Of a stretch of 64,000 nucleotides of DNA, positions 33,516 to 42,550 are shown in pieces. Every line of letters begins with the position of its first letter. Positions within the stretch are counted from its first letter, which is position 1. This DNA is from Candidatus Gastranaerophilales bacterium. GTDB taxonomy: Bacteria; Cyanobacteriota; Vampirovibrionia; Gastranaerophilales; Gastranaerophilaceae. The DNA lies in assembly GCA_944322785.1 (NCBI GenBank), contig CALUPW010000008.1, forward strand, positions 1 to 64,000. The letters are read 5' to 3'. Below the pieces are notes generated by a model that worked only from the letters and a program-made list of their open reading frames with translations, did not search any database and had not been told where the DNA came from. Made by a program: the position numbers and the translations under genes.

Positions 33516-34640
33516 ATGATACCTATTTTAGATTCAAAACGTCAATACGCCGAAATCGGCAGTGAAGTTGAAAAAGCGGTTTGTGAAGTTTTACGTTCAG
33601 GCTCATATATTTTAGGCCCTAATGCAAAAGCTTTTGAACAGGAAATGGCTGATTTTATCGGCTGCAAATATACAGTCGGTTTAAACTCCGGAACAGATGC
33701 GCTCCATCTGGCTTTAAGAGCACTTGATATCGGAAAAGGCGATGAAGTAATTACGGTTGCATTCACCTTTGTTGCAACAACCGAGGCCATCGGAATTGTC
33801 GGCGCAAAACCTGTTTTTGTTGATATTGATCCGGATACCTTCAACATTGACGCATCTAAAATAGAAGCGGCAATCACTCCAAGAACAAAAGCAATTATTC
33901 CGGTGCATTTATACGGACAGCCCTGCGATATGGATGTTATTATGGATGTTGCAAAACGCCATAATTTACATGTTATTGAAGACTGCTGTCAGGCAATCGG
34001 TGCTTTATATAAAGGCAAAATGGTCGGAACATTCGGTGATTTTGGCTGTTTAAGCTTCTATCCGACCAAAAACCTCGGCGGAATGGGTGACGGAGGTTTG
34101 CTTATGACAAATGATGAAAAACTCCGTGACAGAGTTGTTGCTCTCCGCAATCACGGCGGTGCAATCCGTTATCACCACGATGAAATCGGGGTTAACAGCA
34201 GGTTGGATGAAATTCAGGCTGCAATTCTAAGAGTCAAACTTCCGCACGTTAAAAAATGGAACGAAAAAAGACGTGAACATGCATATTATTACAACGAATT
34301 ATTTAAAAATTGCGCTGACATTCAAACACCTGTTGAATTAAAAGATACCTACTGTGTTTATCACCAATATACCGTTAAAATTCCGAACCGTGATGAAGTT
34401 CATAAAATGCTTCAGGAAAACGGAATAGGTGCAATGCTTTACTACCCGATACCGCTGCATTTACAAAAGGTTCATGAATACCTTGGTGTCGGAAAAGGAT
34501 CTTTGCCTTATACGGAAAAAGATACCGAAATGGTTATCTCTCTTCCGATGTTCCCGGAACTTACAAAGGATGAACAACAAACAGTTGCAAAAACTTTGAT
34601 TGATTGTATAAATAAGTCAAAATCTAAAGTAAGTGTTTAA
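33516..34640 (+). CDS. DegT/DnrJ/EryC1/StrS-family sugar aminotransferase
   Basis: The 374-residue PLP enzyme has the family landmarks: NSGTDALHLALRAL near residue 56, VAFTFVATTEAI, HLYGQPCDMD, EDCCQAIGA and the PLP lysine in SFYPTKNLGGMGDGG near residue 188. RNHGG and NSRLDEIQAA follow. Such enzymes transaminate nucleotide-linked keto-sugars for surface glycans. GAAGGAG precedes the ATG. It is a single-gene unit ending in a strong terminator, but it lies close to the heptose and O-antigen-ligase-like genes and could serve the same polysaccharide. The exact sugar substrate cannot be read from sequence. Confidence 0.92.
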   Translation: MIPILDSKRQYAEIGSEVEKAVCEVLRSGSYILGPNAKAFEQEMADFIGCKYTVGLNSGTDALHLALRALDIGKGDEVITVAFTFVATTEAIGIVGAKPVFVDIDPDTFNIDASKIEAAITPRTKAIIPVHLYGQPCDMDVIMDVAKRHNLHVIEDCCQAIGALYKGKMVGTFGDFGCLSFYPTKNLGGMGDGGLLMTNDEKLRDRVVALRNHGGAIRYHHDEIGVNSRLDEIQAAILRVKLPHVKKWNEKRREHAYYYNELFKNCADIQTPVELKDTYCVYHQYTVKIPNRDEVHKMLQENGIGAMLYYPIPLHLQKVHEYLGVGKGSLPYTEKDTEMVISLPMFPELTKDEQQTVAKTLIDCINKSKSKVSV

Positions 34641-34653
34641 AAATATTATTATA

Positions 34654-34697
34654 AAACGTGCGACCCGCATAAAATATGCGGGTCGCACGTTTATTTT
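34654..34697. terminator. Bidirectional terminator
   Basis: Seventeen-base arms beginning AAACGTGCGACCCGCAT, 5-nt loop, then TTTATTTT. It lies between the convergent aminotransferase and amidohydrolase genes. Confidence 0.88.
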
Positions 34698-34714
34698 AAA
34701 AACAACAAACTTAA

Positions 34715-35851
34715 TTACTTTCTTGAATCATGTTGTGATTTTCGGATTTTCTTTATTCCCCAGCTTACACCTGTCAATAAGGCTAATGCTGCAACTCCAA
34801 GACCGATTGCTTTTGTTACCGAGGTTTGATTTTTTATAACATTATTCGGAACAGCCCATGATTTTTTGAAAAACAATTCGTCTGCATTTTTGTAAAATAT
34901 TTTTTCAATCAATTCATCCGCTTTTGCTCCAAAGTTGTTTTTAATAACGGTTTTTAAGTCACCTACTGTTTTTTCATAGGCTTCTTTTGCCGAAAGATTT
35001 CCGGTCAAACTTTCACCGAAACAACCGAGAGGCGCATCCGTTCCAAAAAGAATTCTATCCGTTGCATTACGTTTTTCAAGCTCTGTTATTAATTTTACTA
35101 TACTGGGTTTGTTTGTGGAACTTAATCCGTCATGTCCCCAATCTACCCATGATATATCAACATATAGTTTTGAATCGTTTTCATCTATTGATTTTAAAAG
35201 TTCATCAATTGCGTTCTGATGCGACTTTTCATCCCCCGCACCCATATGTGCCATTATTATCGGAACATCAGGAAATTTTTTTGCTATTTTATGGATTGTT
35301 GCAGGTGCCGAAACCATATCAACATTTTGATTTTCCGGAACATTTAAGTTGATATCACAATGCACCAGACAAGGAAGTTTATACCGTTCTGCGAGTTTAA
35401 AATAACTTTTATACTCATGTGCATCTGCACTCAAGTTAAAATTTCTGGGGTGTAATTTAAGACCGACAAACTTTTTAGGATTTTCTTGTATTAGTCTGTT
35501 TATACTAACAGCATTACCTTCAGTTTTTGACGGCTGACAGGAAGCCAGCGCAAAATATTTCGGATTTGAATTGCATACCTGCAAAATTTCCTGATTACCT
35601 GACATTTCATCTTTTACGCCGCCGTTTACAAAACAGTCTAAGTTTGAAATTAAAATCTTCTCTACATTGTCCTGTTGTACTTTATCTTGAACTTTTACAT
35701 TAAGCGGCGATTTTATAAAAGTATCAAGATTATCGTTGTTTAAAAAAATGTAGTCTTGAGGATTTCCGTTCCTGTTCCAGTGCCCCCAGTGCATATGAGA
35801 ATCAATTATTGATCCTTTAAACGATACGCCGCTGACTTCTCCAATCTTCAT
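34715..35851 (-). CDS. Amidohydrolase-family protein with C-terminal membrane tail
   Basis: The 378-residue protein has an amidohydrolase_2 TIM-barrel core: IDSHMHWG near the N-terminus (metal HxH), GLKLHP, LVHCDIN, IIMAHMGAG and FGTDAPLG with the late catalytic aspartate. After the enzyme domain comes a single hydrophobic helix (about residues 348-366) and a basic end, so it would be held to a membrane by its tail. That is uncommon in this family. There is no signal peptide. Its ATG overlaps the stop of the 626-residue unknown gene by 4 bases, so both are co-expressed. Confidence 0.82.
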   Translation of the reverse strand: MKIGEVSGVSFKGSIIDSHMHWGHWNRNGNPQDYIFLNNDNLDTFIKSPLNVKVQDKVQQDNVEKILISNLDCFVNGGVKDEMSGNQEILQVCNSNPKYFALASCQPSKTEGNAVSINRLIQENPKKFVGLKLHPRNFNLSADAHEYKSYFKLAERYKLPCLVHCDINLNVPENQNVDMVSAPATIHKIAKKFPDVPIIMAHMGAGDEKSHQNAIDELLKSIDENDSKLYVDISWVDWGHDGLSSTNKPSIVKLITELEKRNATDRILFGTDAPLGCFGESLTGNLSAKEAYEKTVGDLKTVIKNNFGAKADELIEKIFYKNADELFFKKSWAVPNNVIKNQTSVTKAIGLGVAALALLTGVSWGIKKIRKSQHDSRK

Positions 35852-37728
35852 CCGAATAAATCTCCTAAATTAATATCATCATTTGCTCGTCTCCTAAGCA
35901 CAGCTTCACCTATTTTTGTTCCGTTTTTGATTTCAATCGCTGCACGTCTGCAATATTGTGCCGGATAAAATTCTCCTCTTTTATCTGCAATATCCGATAA
36001 AATTTCAAACATTTCAACAATTTGCCTTCTGTATGAATCGGCAGAGTATCCGCTTTTTGACAAACCGTGAGGCCCGCATTCCGCAACTATGTCAAAATAG
36101 TTTTTACAAAAATTATTCAAATATGCATTGTAGATTATATTTGCATTTACGAAATCTCCGTTATGATATTTTGCATCCGCCATTAATCTATAGGTTTGCA
36201 TATGAAAAGAATTGTTTCTATCCAGACCGCCCATAATATCAATATATTCCATCGAAGGGGTCAGATAATTTTCGCATGCGGCGTAATCTTGATTGCATCT
36301 TACTGCATTTTCAAGTCTGTTGACTATTGCTCTCATAATATTGATATTGTCGAGTTTAAGAGCATCTAAAAATCTGTTGCGGGATACATCACGCTCTATT
36401 GCGGAAAACATTGCATAACTCCCGCCCCACATTCCCATAACACTCGGTCTGCCGCTCATTTCACAATCTGCAGCCGGATATATTATTTCATAATCCCGGT
36501 TACGTCTGTAGAAATGCTTTAACTGGTAATCGACAAAATCACCTCTGGCAAATATTTTATTATCTCTCAGTTCTTTTTCGGTAAACAATTTCCATACAGG
36601 ATAAAGTTTGTCGCTAAATTCCTCCGTTACGTTGTTTTCTTTTAAAGCTTTTCGAAATCTTTCGGTTTTTTCGTCATCGGCCACAACATCCTTCGTTTTT
36701 AGGCCGACAAATTGCGCAATTTCTTGTACTTCATCATTATAAGGAAATTCCTCAAACGGATACTCATTGGTCTTAACATCATTGAAACTGTATCCGACAA
36801 TTTTGCCGTTTTCTCTTATCGGCGTAAAATTGTAAACCCCGCGTGCTCCGTCTTTTATTGTCGTATCATACGCTGAATAGATATTATCATACCCCTGCAT
36901 GTTTTTTATATTTACGACATTTGCATTCGACAGAGCCAGAAGATTGAAATCATACCAGTCCCTGCTTTTAATATAATCCGCAATATTTTTAACTTTTCCG
37001 TCTTCATCATATCCTGTTGCAAGGTAATTTGTAAGTTCCGGTGTTTGTCCCCGTTCTTCCGCCATATATTTTAAAGTCTTGTGAATCGGGGGAGATACAG
37101 GAACATATACTTTTTTACAGTTTAATTTATTTATTTCCTGAATTATTCCATATACATATTCAAGCCCCTCGTTTTTAGGATCCATATATTTTATATATTT
37201 ACGGTGTTCATTCGGGTGTTCATATAAAACTTTTAAAAATTTTATTAATTTTTCTTTTTGCGTTTGAACAGTATGGGGTTTTAAATGAATATAGGAACCC
37301 ATAACCTGCTTATATTGTTCAGCAAGATTTTGAAGGGAAACTGTCATTGAAACAGGGATTGCAACATATGTACTTTCATTTGACATTTTGTAGCGGTTGA
37401 TAATCTTCAATTGTTCTTCAATATTTTTTAAAGGTTTGTTGTATTTAGACTCCGGTGTATCATCTCCGCTGTAGACAGTTATATTAAAATCTTTGCTTAT
37501 TGCCTCTGCAAAATGTGTCATATCTTTAAGATGATTACCGCCGTCTACAAGTATTACATCATATCCCATAAAATTGATTTGTTTTGGGCGTACGACATTA
37601 TCAGCAGATTTTACAAATATATCATTTTGATTATTATTAACTACAGGATTTTGAACGTAATTATGATGATTATTTACTCTTTGTGCCCCATTTGTTGACC
37701 ATAGCGAAAAAATAGGATTAATTTTCAT
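35848..37728 (-). CDS. Unknown protein, 626 aa
   Basis: No domain is recognised with confidence. The first 50 residues are asparagine-rich and low in complexity. A Rossmann-like segment follows (NFMGYDVILVDGGNHLKDMTHFAEAI), then other alternating strand/helix stretches (CKKVYVPVSPPIHKTLKYMAEE, WYDFNLLALSNANVVNI). The last 200 residues are helical and might be TPR-like. There is no signal peptide or membrane helix. It is co-transcribed with the tail-anchored amidohydrolase, so a shared substrate is possible. An NAD- or nucleotide-binding role would be a guess. Confidence 0.78.
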   Translation of the reverse strand: MKINPIFSLWSTNGAQRVNNHHNYVQNPVVNNNQNDIFVKSADNVVRPKQINFMGYDVILVDGGNHLKDMTHFAEAISKDFNITVYSGDDTPESKYNKPLKNIEEQLKIINRYKMSNESTYVAIPVSMTVSLQNLAEQYKQVMGSYIHLKPHTVQTQKEKLIKFLKVLYEHPNEHRKYIKYMDPKNEGLEYVYGIIQEINKLNCKKVYVPVSPPIHKTLKYMAEERGQTPELTNYLATGYDEDGKVKNIADYIKSRDWYDFNLLALSNANVVNIKNMQGYDNIYSAYDTTIKDGARGVYNFTPIRENGKIVGYSFNDVKTNEYPFEEFPYNDEVQEIAQFVGLKTKDVVADDEKTERFRKALKENNVTEEFSDKLYPVWKLFTEKELRDNKIFARGDFVDYQLKHFYRRNRDYEIIYPAADCEMSGRPSVMGMWGGSYAMFSAIERDVSRNRFLDALKLDNINIMRAIVNRLENAVRCNQDYAACENYLTPSMEYIDIMGGLDRNNSFHMQTYRLMADAKYHNGDFVNANIIYNAYLNNFCKNYFDIVAECGPHGLSKSGYSADSYRRQIVEMFEILSDIADKRGEFYPAQYCRRAAIEIKNGTKIGEAVLRRRANDDINLGDLFG

Positions 37729-37837
37729 TAGATACTACACCTTTATTCATTAATACCCTTTAACACATATACTTAAACTCCAAAATAAAATATTTGCTAG
37801 CTAAAAGTCTAATTTTTACAAAAAATTTACAATTAAT

Positions 37838-37875
37838 AAAAAATCAGCTTTTAATTAAAGCTGATTTTTTAAGCC
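37838..37875 (-). terminator. Terminator overlapping the stop codon of the 111-aa gene
   Basis: Fourteen-base arms (AAAAAATCAGCTTT at 37838-37851, complement at 37857-37870). On the minus strand the stem starts at the stop codon and ends in a run of six T. Confidence 0.75.
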
Positions 37876-38204
37876 CATGCAATTTCCGTACGTCTTATCG
37901 GAACCTCAATTTTTTCGCCGAATTCATTAACCTTTGTTTGTGTTGTTTTTCCAATAAATCCAATGGCATCAGGATTTGGCGCAAACGGATTTGCCAGCCA
38001 GTTTTTGCCGACCAAATTGAAGCTGCTTTTTGTAATATTGCTTTTACTCCAGTAATCATTATTTGGGGTATATCTGCTCGTACTTTCAGACTTAACAACC
38101 TTAAATTTATTGTATGTTGTATCTAATCCGCTATGTGCATCATTCGGATCTAAATTAACTCTGTCTATCGGAGCAATACCGCCATTGTTGTAACCGCTCG
38201 CCAT
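37869..38204 (-). CDS. Small unknown protein, 111 aa
   Basis: AAAGGAT precedes the ATG. The product starts MASGYNNGGIAPIDRVNLDPND and is rich in asparagine, serine and lysine with few hydrophobic stretches, so much of it is probably disordered. There is no signal peptide or membrane helix, and the family is not recognised. A terminator overlaps its stop, making it a single-gene unit. Its composition is like the asparagine-rich N-terminus of the gene at 35848. Confidence 0.65.
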   Translation of the reverse strand: MASGYNNGGIAPIDRVNLDPNDAHSGLDTTYNKFKVVKSESTSRYTPNNDYWSKSNITKSSFNLVGKNWLANPFAPNPDAIGFIGKTTQTKVNEFGEKIEVPIRRTEIAWA

Positions 38205-38413
38205 ATCCTTTGTCCTATTTTTATACTCTTATATATATAAAGTATATACTTTTTAAATAATTGCCTTTTTGTGGGTTTTAGTTTTACAATTGTTTACAAT
38301 TACCACATGCCCGTTTTTTAGGAAAAATAACACATTATTAAGTTTTGTAAAGTGTAAATTCTACACTATATTTGGATTTTCGGATTTGTTGATAAATTCA
38401 TAACATTATTCAG

Positions 38414-38442
38414 TTGACATTTAAAATCTTGTATGCAATAAT
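38414..38442 (+). promoter_or_regulatory. Strong sigma-70-like promoter without a following gene
   Basis: Perfect TTGACA at 38414-38419, 17 bases, then AATAAT at 38437-38442. No plus-strand gene follows; the next plus-strand signal is a terminator at 38563-38588. Confidence 0.55.
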
Positions 38443-38448
38443 AAAGAC

Positions 38449-38588
38449 ATAAGATTTAAGTGTAGTCGAAACACTAAATATAAATAGATTCATTAACCCC
38501 AAAAACATATAAACTCCTAAATAATAAACACTAAAAGAGACCATTAGGATGCAGAAAACGACCCACTCAGTAATGAGTGGTTTTTTTT
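38449..38588 (+). ncRNA. Candidate small RNA, about 140 nt
   Basis: Starts are predicted near 38449 from the promoter. The transcript would have a 5' hairpin (AGTGT/ACACT around 38459-38475), a long A-rich single-stranded centre with ACTCCT, and a terminator (CCACTCA/TGAGTGG, then eight T at 38581-38588). The exposed ACTCCT could pair with Shine-Dalgarno sites, as in the cyanobacterial RNA Yfr1, but the surrounding sequence is not Yfr1. The terminator runs into the stop codon of the opposite gene. Confidence 0.4.
38563..38588 (+). terminator. Terminator of the candidate small RNA
   Basis: Seven-base-pair stem CCACTCA/TGAGTGG, loop GTAA, then eight T. It is much stronger on the plus strand than the minus, although the only annotated gene nearby ends on the minus strand. 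Confidence 0.8.
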
Positions 38589-39321
38589 ATATTCTATAAT
38601 CCAACCCGTGTTTTTGGAATAAATTGTTAAAGAATCCGGCATTCTCATTTATTTCTTTATTTGTCATGACAAGCGGAATTTGAGTGGTTAGAGGTGTTTT
38701 TGTCCATCTGTGTCTATTCATTTCCGCATATTTTATAATCAGTTCGGTTACCTGAATACAGTGATTTTTTGTAACACCTCCGCTGTTATTGATATCTGCA
38801 AGAATTTCAGATGCTGTTTTGTTTAAACTGCCGGCAGTTCTGCTGTCTGCGGCAATCCCTTTTAAAATATTTTTTAACCGGAAATTTTCAATTTTATCAA
38901 AATTCACTAATACAGGCTTAAACCCGTACTTGAGATGGAAAAGCAAAGCTTTAGGAAGTGAAAATAGTTTTATTTCTTCCAATCCGTTTTCCTTCATTTC
39001 AATAATGCTTGTCAGTCTTAAAATTTCACCTAAACCGTTATGCTGATGTTTTTTATAGACATCCATCGTAAACCCTTCAAGAGTTCCCATAGAGGGAAAC
39101 ATATCGTAATTATGATTACCAAGCAGATTAAACCATCTGTTTGTAATTAATGTTTCGGAATTACCGAGTCCCAAATTCGGCATTGATTCAATGTAAACTA
39201 TTTTGCCGTTATTTGTCTGTACCGGCATTCTGTTTATGAATTTAAGGTTGTTATAGGTTCTGAAAACCGGTTTTAACGGGAAATTGATTTTGGGCGGGGT
39301 AAAAATATTTAATTTGAACAT
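38587..39321 (-). CDS. GNAT-like protein of unknown substrate
   Basis: The 244-residue protein has a central segment resembling the acetyl-CoA site of GNAT acetyltransferases: LEGFTMDVYKKHQHNGLGEILRLTSII, where HNGLGE takes the place of the Q/R-x-x-G-x-G/A loop. A later LFSLPKALLFHLKYGFKP fits the C-terminal GNAT strand-helix. The first 80 and last 80 residues are not family-like. There is no signal peptide. It is probably its own transcription unit, upstream neighbour of the candidate small RNA on the other strand. Confidence 0.6.
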   Translation of the reverse strand: MFKLNIFTPPKINFPLKPVFRTYNNLKFINRMPVQTNNGKIVYIESMPNLGLGNSETLITNRWFNLLGNHNYDMFPSMGTLEGFTMDVYKKHQHNGLGEILRLTSIIEMKENGLEEIKLFSLPKALLFHLKYGFKPVLVNFDKIENFRLKNILKGIAADSRTAGSLNKTASEILADINNSGGVTKNHCIQVTELIIKYAEMNRHRWTKTPLTTQIPLVMTNKEINENAGFFNNLFQKHGLDYRI

Positions 39322-39353
39322 ATGATTTTTAAAACTCGTAAAAAAATATATTG

Positions 39354-39941
39354 CTACTGTCTTTTGATAACTGTTAAATTTCTTATGAAATTATCCTCTA
39401 AAGGCAATTTATATTCAATGATATCGACAACTGCAAGTCTGTACTTTTTTAAAACACTTTTTGCATCATTAATTTCGTCATCAATTCTTTTTGATTTGTA
39501 TGCAACAAAAATCCCGTCATTTGCAAGAAGCGGAGCCGCATATCCCGATATAACTTTTAAAGGCGCTACCGCACGGGAGGTTATAATATCAAACTTTTCT
39601 TTAACATTTTCCGCTCTTTCGCAAACAGGATGAAGATTCTTTATATCAAGCTCGGATTTTATATTTTCAATTGCATTGATTTTTTTTCGAATACTGTCCA
39701 GCGCAAACACCTCAATATCCGGATAGGCAATCGCAACAGGTACTGACGGGAAACCTCCGCCTGTTCCGACATCAAGCAGAGTTTTGCCTTTCGGGTATTT
39801 TTCAAAAACTTTTTCTATTGCAAGACTGTCAAAAATATGTTTTTCCCACAATAACTTTTCATCGTTTTTTGAAATCAAATTAAGCATTGAATTCTGCTGC
39901 AAAAAAACTTCAATATATTTTGTAAAATCTTTTTTATTCAT
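39354..39941 (-). CDS. rsmG: 16S rRNA (guanine-527-N7)-methyltransferase
   Basis: The 195-residue class I methyltransferase shows the RsmG features: N-terminal NLISKNDEKLLWEKHIFDSLA, then the SAM-binding LLDVGTGGGFPSVPVAIAYP near residues 54-71. ALDSIRKKINAI, RAENV and TSRAVAPLKVI follow. It modifies G527 of 16S rRNA; loss gives low-level streptomycin resistance in other bacteria. Its start overlaps the end of the ATPase-TPR gene by 8 bases, so it is the second gene of that operon. Confidence 0.94.
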   Translation of the reverse strand: MNKKDFTKYIEVFLQQNSMLNLISKNDEKLLWEKHIFDSLAIEKVFEKYPKGKTLLDVGTGGGFPSVPVAIAYPDIEVFALDSIRKKINAIENIKSELDIKNLHPVCERAENVKEKFDIITSRAVAPLKVISGYAAPLLANDGIFVAYKSKRIDDEINDAKSVLKKYRLAVVDIIEYKLPLEDNFIRNLTVIKRQ

Positions 39942-42333
39942 TTTCTGTCTTTATTCCGTTTTTGATTTGATTAAACTTTTCCTCGCCCAATTGAATCGAT
40001 AAATCAGTAATCCTCTTTTCTATCTTTTTAAGATTATTTTCACTCAAATTACCCTCCGCAATGGATTTCGCCTTTAAATATTTTGAAAGAGCTCTTTCGG
40101 GCTGCTTTGAAAACAGATAAAAATCACCAAATGCCAGAGTGGAGGAAACTTTATAGAAAACTTCATTAAGTCTGCAAGCTGTTTCGTAGGCATAATTGTA
40201 ATATTTTTCCGCTTTATCAGGATTTACTTTTCTGTTAAACCCTGCAAGCTTCATAGCTGAAAGATAAATTCCGTTCAAATTTTCGTTTTCTTCGTCTATT
40301 TGAAGACTTAATTCGTAAAACTTGGCGGCAGACTCCTTTACCCCGGCCTCATCATAAATTGCGGCAAGATTTGAATAGGCTGATGATATAAACTGATTGC
40401 CTTTTCGGTTAATTTCAACACAGTTTTTATAAAACAACACAGCCTGTTTTGTTTCACCTATTTCATCACAGCTTACAGCAAATTTGTAATACAATTCCGC
40501 TAACAGAATTTCATCATCACAACTTTCAGCATTATCAAGCGCTGTTTTTAAATAGTTATAAGACTGCTCCGGATTATCTTCCGTATAATCCGAAAGCATA
40601 ATTTCCGCTTTTATATAAATTTCCGGAGGCAGTTTATCTGCGGCTGTTATTTCTTTTAATGCTTCTTTTGCCTTGTCTTTTTTAAAGGTTATATAATAAA
40701 TATTTGCAATGGCAAGTTTAATTTCAGCCGATTTCGCAATATCTCCCGACAATTCAAGAAGCTTTAAGGCTTCTTTATAGTATTTTACGGCATTAAACCA
40801 GTCTGATAATTTGCCGTAGGCTTCTGCCAGCTTGGAATAAATTTTCGGAAGAAATATCTGGAAGTCACTGTCATTTTTCATCATCAATGCCCGCTGATAA
40901 ATCATTACAACCCGTTTGAAATTAAACTCATTCTCTTCCTTTCTTGCAAGATTGACAAGTTCAACAAGTGACATGTTATTTTCTTTTTCAATTTCTTTTA
41001 ACTGCTCATCCGTAAATGAAATAAATTCATTTATTGAATCCGCAATCTTGTTCATAATATCGTTTTCTTCTTCTTCGCTTTCAAAAATAAACCGGATGCT
41101 GCTGATATCCTTTTTAACAGGTTCCTCAACCGGTACCTCCGCTGGAATTTGCTTGGTTTCGGCTTCTGCGATTTCTTTTGGTTTTATAACCGGCTTTTTG
41201 GGCAAAAACATGCTGTGATATTCAATTTCAGCTCTCATTGTGGCTCTTGATATCAGCAAATCACGCTCCATCGGCTTTAGAGGAAGCTGGGTATCATAAA
41301 GTTCAACGCAGCTTTTGTGAAGTTTTACCGCTACATTTGCAGGGATTGAATTTTCTGCAATTGTCTTGTAATAATCCGGCAGATAAACCATATTACCGTC
41401 CTGCCCCAAAAGCAGCGTTTCCGTAAAAACTTTTACCTTAAATTCATCATACAATCTGAATGCACGAAGAAGATTTATGCTTACCGGATGACGTATAACG
41501 GCAAGGAACCTGAAAAGGTGACCGCTCATGGGATCAACCAGTGCAAGTGCTTCACGCAAAATAAAATCATTATAGGAAAGGAAACTTTTGCTGAATCCGT
41601 CAAGAAATTCATACAGACTTAACCCCCTTATCAGAATAATCTTAACTGCAAGTGCCGTGTATAAAAAATAACCTTTGGTATATTTATAAAGTTCATCGGA
41701 AACAGGTCCGATTAATTTGATATTAGAAGTTTTCAAATATTTTTCAAAAATATGCTTTTCTAATGCCCCGATCGTAATTTTTGAATAGGAAAACTTATTA
41801 TCAAAATCATTAAAATCAAACTTTCTGGACGTTAACACCAGTTTGATTTTTTCAAACTTTGAAATCTGTTTAAAAAATTCAATAATCTGTTCTTTGTTGG
41901 CCTTTAAAACCATATCAAATGAATCTATAACAATTACAACCGGCGCATTTATTGAAAGCAGATATGCGTTGATTTTTTGAATAAAATTTTCGGAACGTGT
42001 TTTTGGCGGCTGAATTATATTTTCCGCAGTCAGCTCTTTAAAAACCTCAAAAAAAGTTAAAAGAATATCATCAAGAATCGTTGTTTCGTAACAACAATAT
42101 TTTAAAACAACTGTGTTTGAAGCAAGAAAATTCAAAAAATAATCAACAACCGCAGATTTTCCTACACCAATGTGTCCGTCAACAAGAAGCATGAATTTTT
42201 GAGAATTGAAAAATTCCGCCATTGACACAAAATTGTCGAGATTATTTTCGGCAAGCAGCGGATTTATTGAATATGAACCCGTATTTAAAAAACTTTTCTT
42301 ATCAATCTGAGTATCAATAAACTTAAATTCCAT
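39934..42333 (-). CDS. STAND-like P-loop NTPase with TPR repeats
   Basis: The 799-residue protein has an N-terminal NTPase (Walker A GHIGVGKSAVV near residues 53-63, Walker B VVIVIDSFD near 131-139, sensor-like LVLTSRKFD) and a winged-helix-like region to about 380. A proline/glutamate-rich linker follows (about 385-420), then many TPRs (IYSKLAEAYGKLSDWFNAVKYYKEAL and similar) to the C-terminus. This is the layout of STAND signal-transduction NTPases, whose repeats sense or bind a partner and whose output part would lie elsewhere. It has no recognisable effector domain. Confidence 0.82.
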   Translation of the reverse strand: MEFKFIDTQIDKKSFLNTGSYSINPLLAENNLDNFVSMAEFFNSQKFMLLVDGHIGVGKSAVVDYFLNFLASNTVVLKYCCYETTILDDILLTFFEVFKELTAENIIQPPKTRSENFIQKINAYLLSINAPVVIVIDSFDMVLKANKEQIIEFFKQISKFEKIKLVLTSRKFDFNDFDNKFSYSKITIGALEKHIFEKYLKTSNIKLIGPVSDELYKYTKGYFLYTALAVKIILIRGLSLYEFLDGFSKSFLSYNDFILREALALVDPMSGHLFRFLAVIRHPVSINLLRAFRLYDEFKVKVFTETLLLGQDGNMVYLPDYYKTIAENSIPANVAVKLHKSCVELYDTQLPLKPMERDLLISRATMRAEIEYHSMFLPKKPVIKPKEIAEAETKQIPAEVPVEEPVKKDISSIRFIFESEEEENDIMNKIADSINEFISFTDEQLKEIEKENNMSLVELVNLARKEENEFNFKRVVMIYQRALMMKNDSDFQIFLPKIYSKLAEAYGKLSDWFNAVKYYKEALKLLELSGDIAKSAEIKLAIANIYYITFKKDKAKEALKEITAADKLPPEIYIKAEIMLSDYTEDNPEQSYNYLKTALDNAESCDDEILLAELYYKFAVSCDEIGETKQAVLFYKNCVEINRKGNQFISSAYSNLAAIYDEAGVKESAAKFYELSLQIDEENENLNGIYLSAMKLAGFNRKVNPDKAEKYYNYAYETACRLNEVFYKVSSTLAFGDFYLFSKQPERALSKYLKAKSIAEGNLSENNLKKIEKRITDLSIQLGEEKFNQIKNGIKTENE

Positions 42334-42437
42334 AAAGTAATATTAAATGATATCCTGATTTTTTGCAAATTAAATTTTACATAATTGCACAAAATATTTT
42401 TTATAGTACAATATGAATAGTAACTTAGGGGAAGAAG

Positions 42438-42542
42438 ATGGAATTTTTCAGAAAACATCAGAAATTGATAATCGGTATTATTGCCGTTACATTTATTGCC
42501 TGGACAGTAGGCTTAATGATGCTGCCAATTTTATTCAAATAG
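42438..42542 (+). CDS. Single-span membrane microprotein, 34 aa
   Basis: AGGGGAAG precedes the ATG at 42438. The 34 residues start MEFFRKHQKLIIGIIAVTFI: a basic N-terminus, then one membrane helix (residues about 10-32), with almost nothing after it. The start resembles the N-terminal anchor of PpiD/SurA-type chaperones (basic residues followed by IIG-I...AWTVG), but the rest is absent. It ends eight bases before the EnvC-like gene, so the two are co-expressed. It may help anchor or regulate the hydrolase activator. Confidence 0.65.
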   Translation: MEFFRKHQKLIIGIIAVTFIAWTVGLMMLPILFK

Positions 42543-42550
42543 GAAACTAA

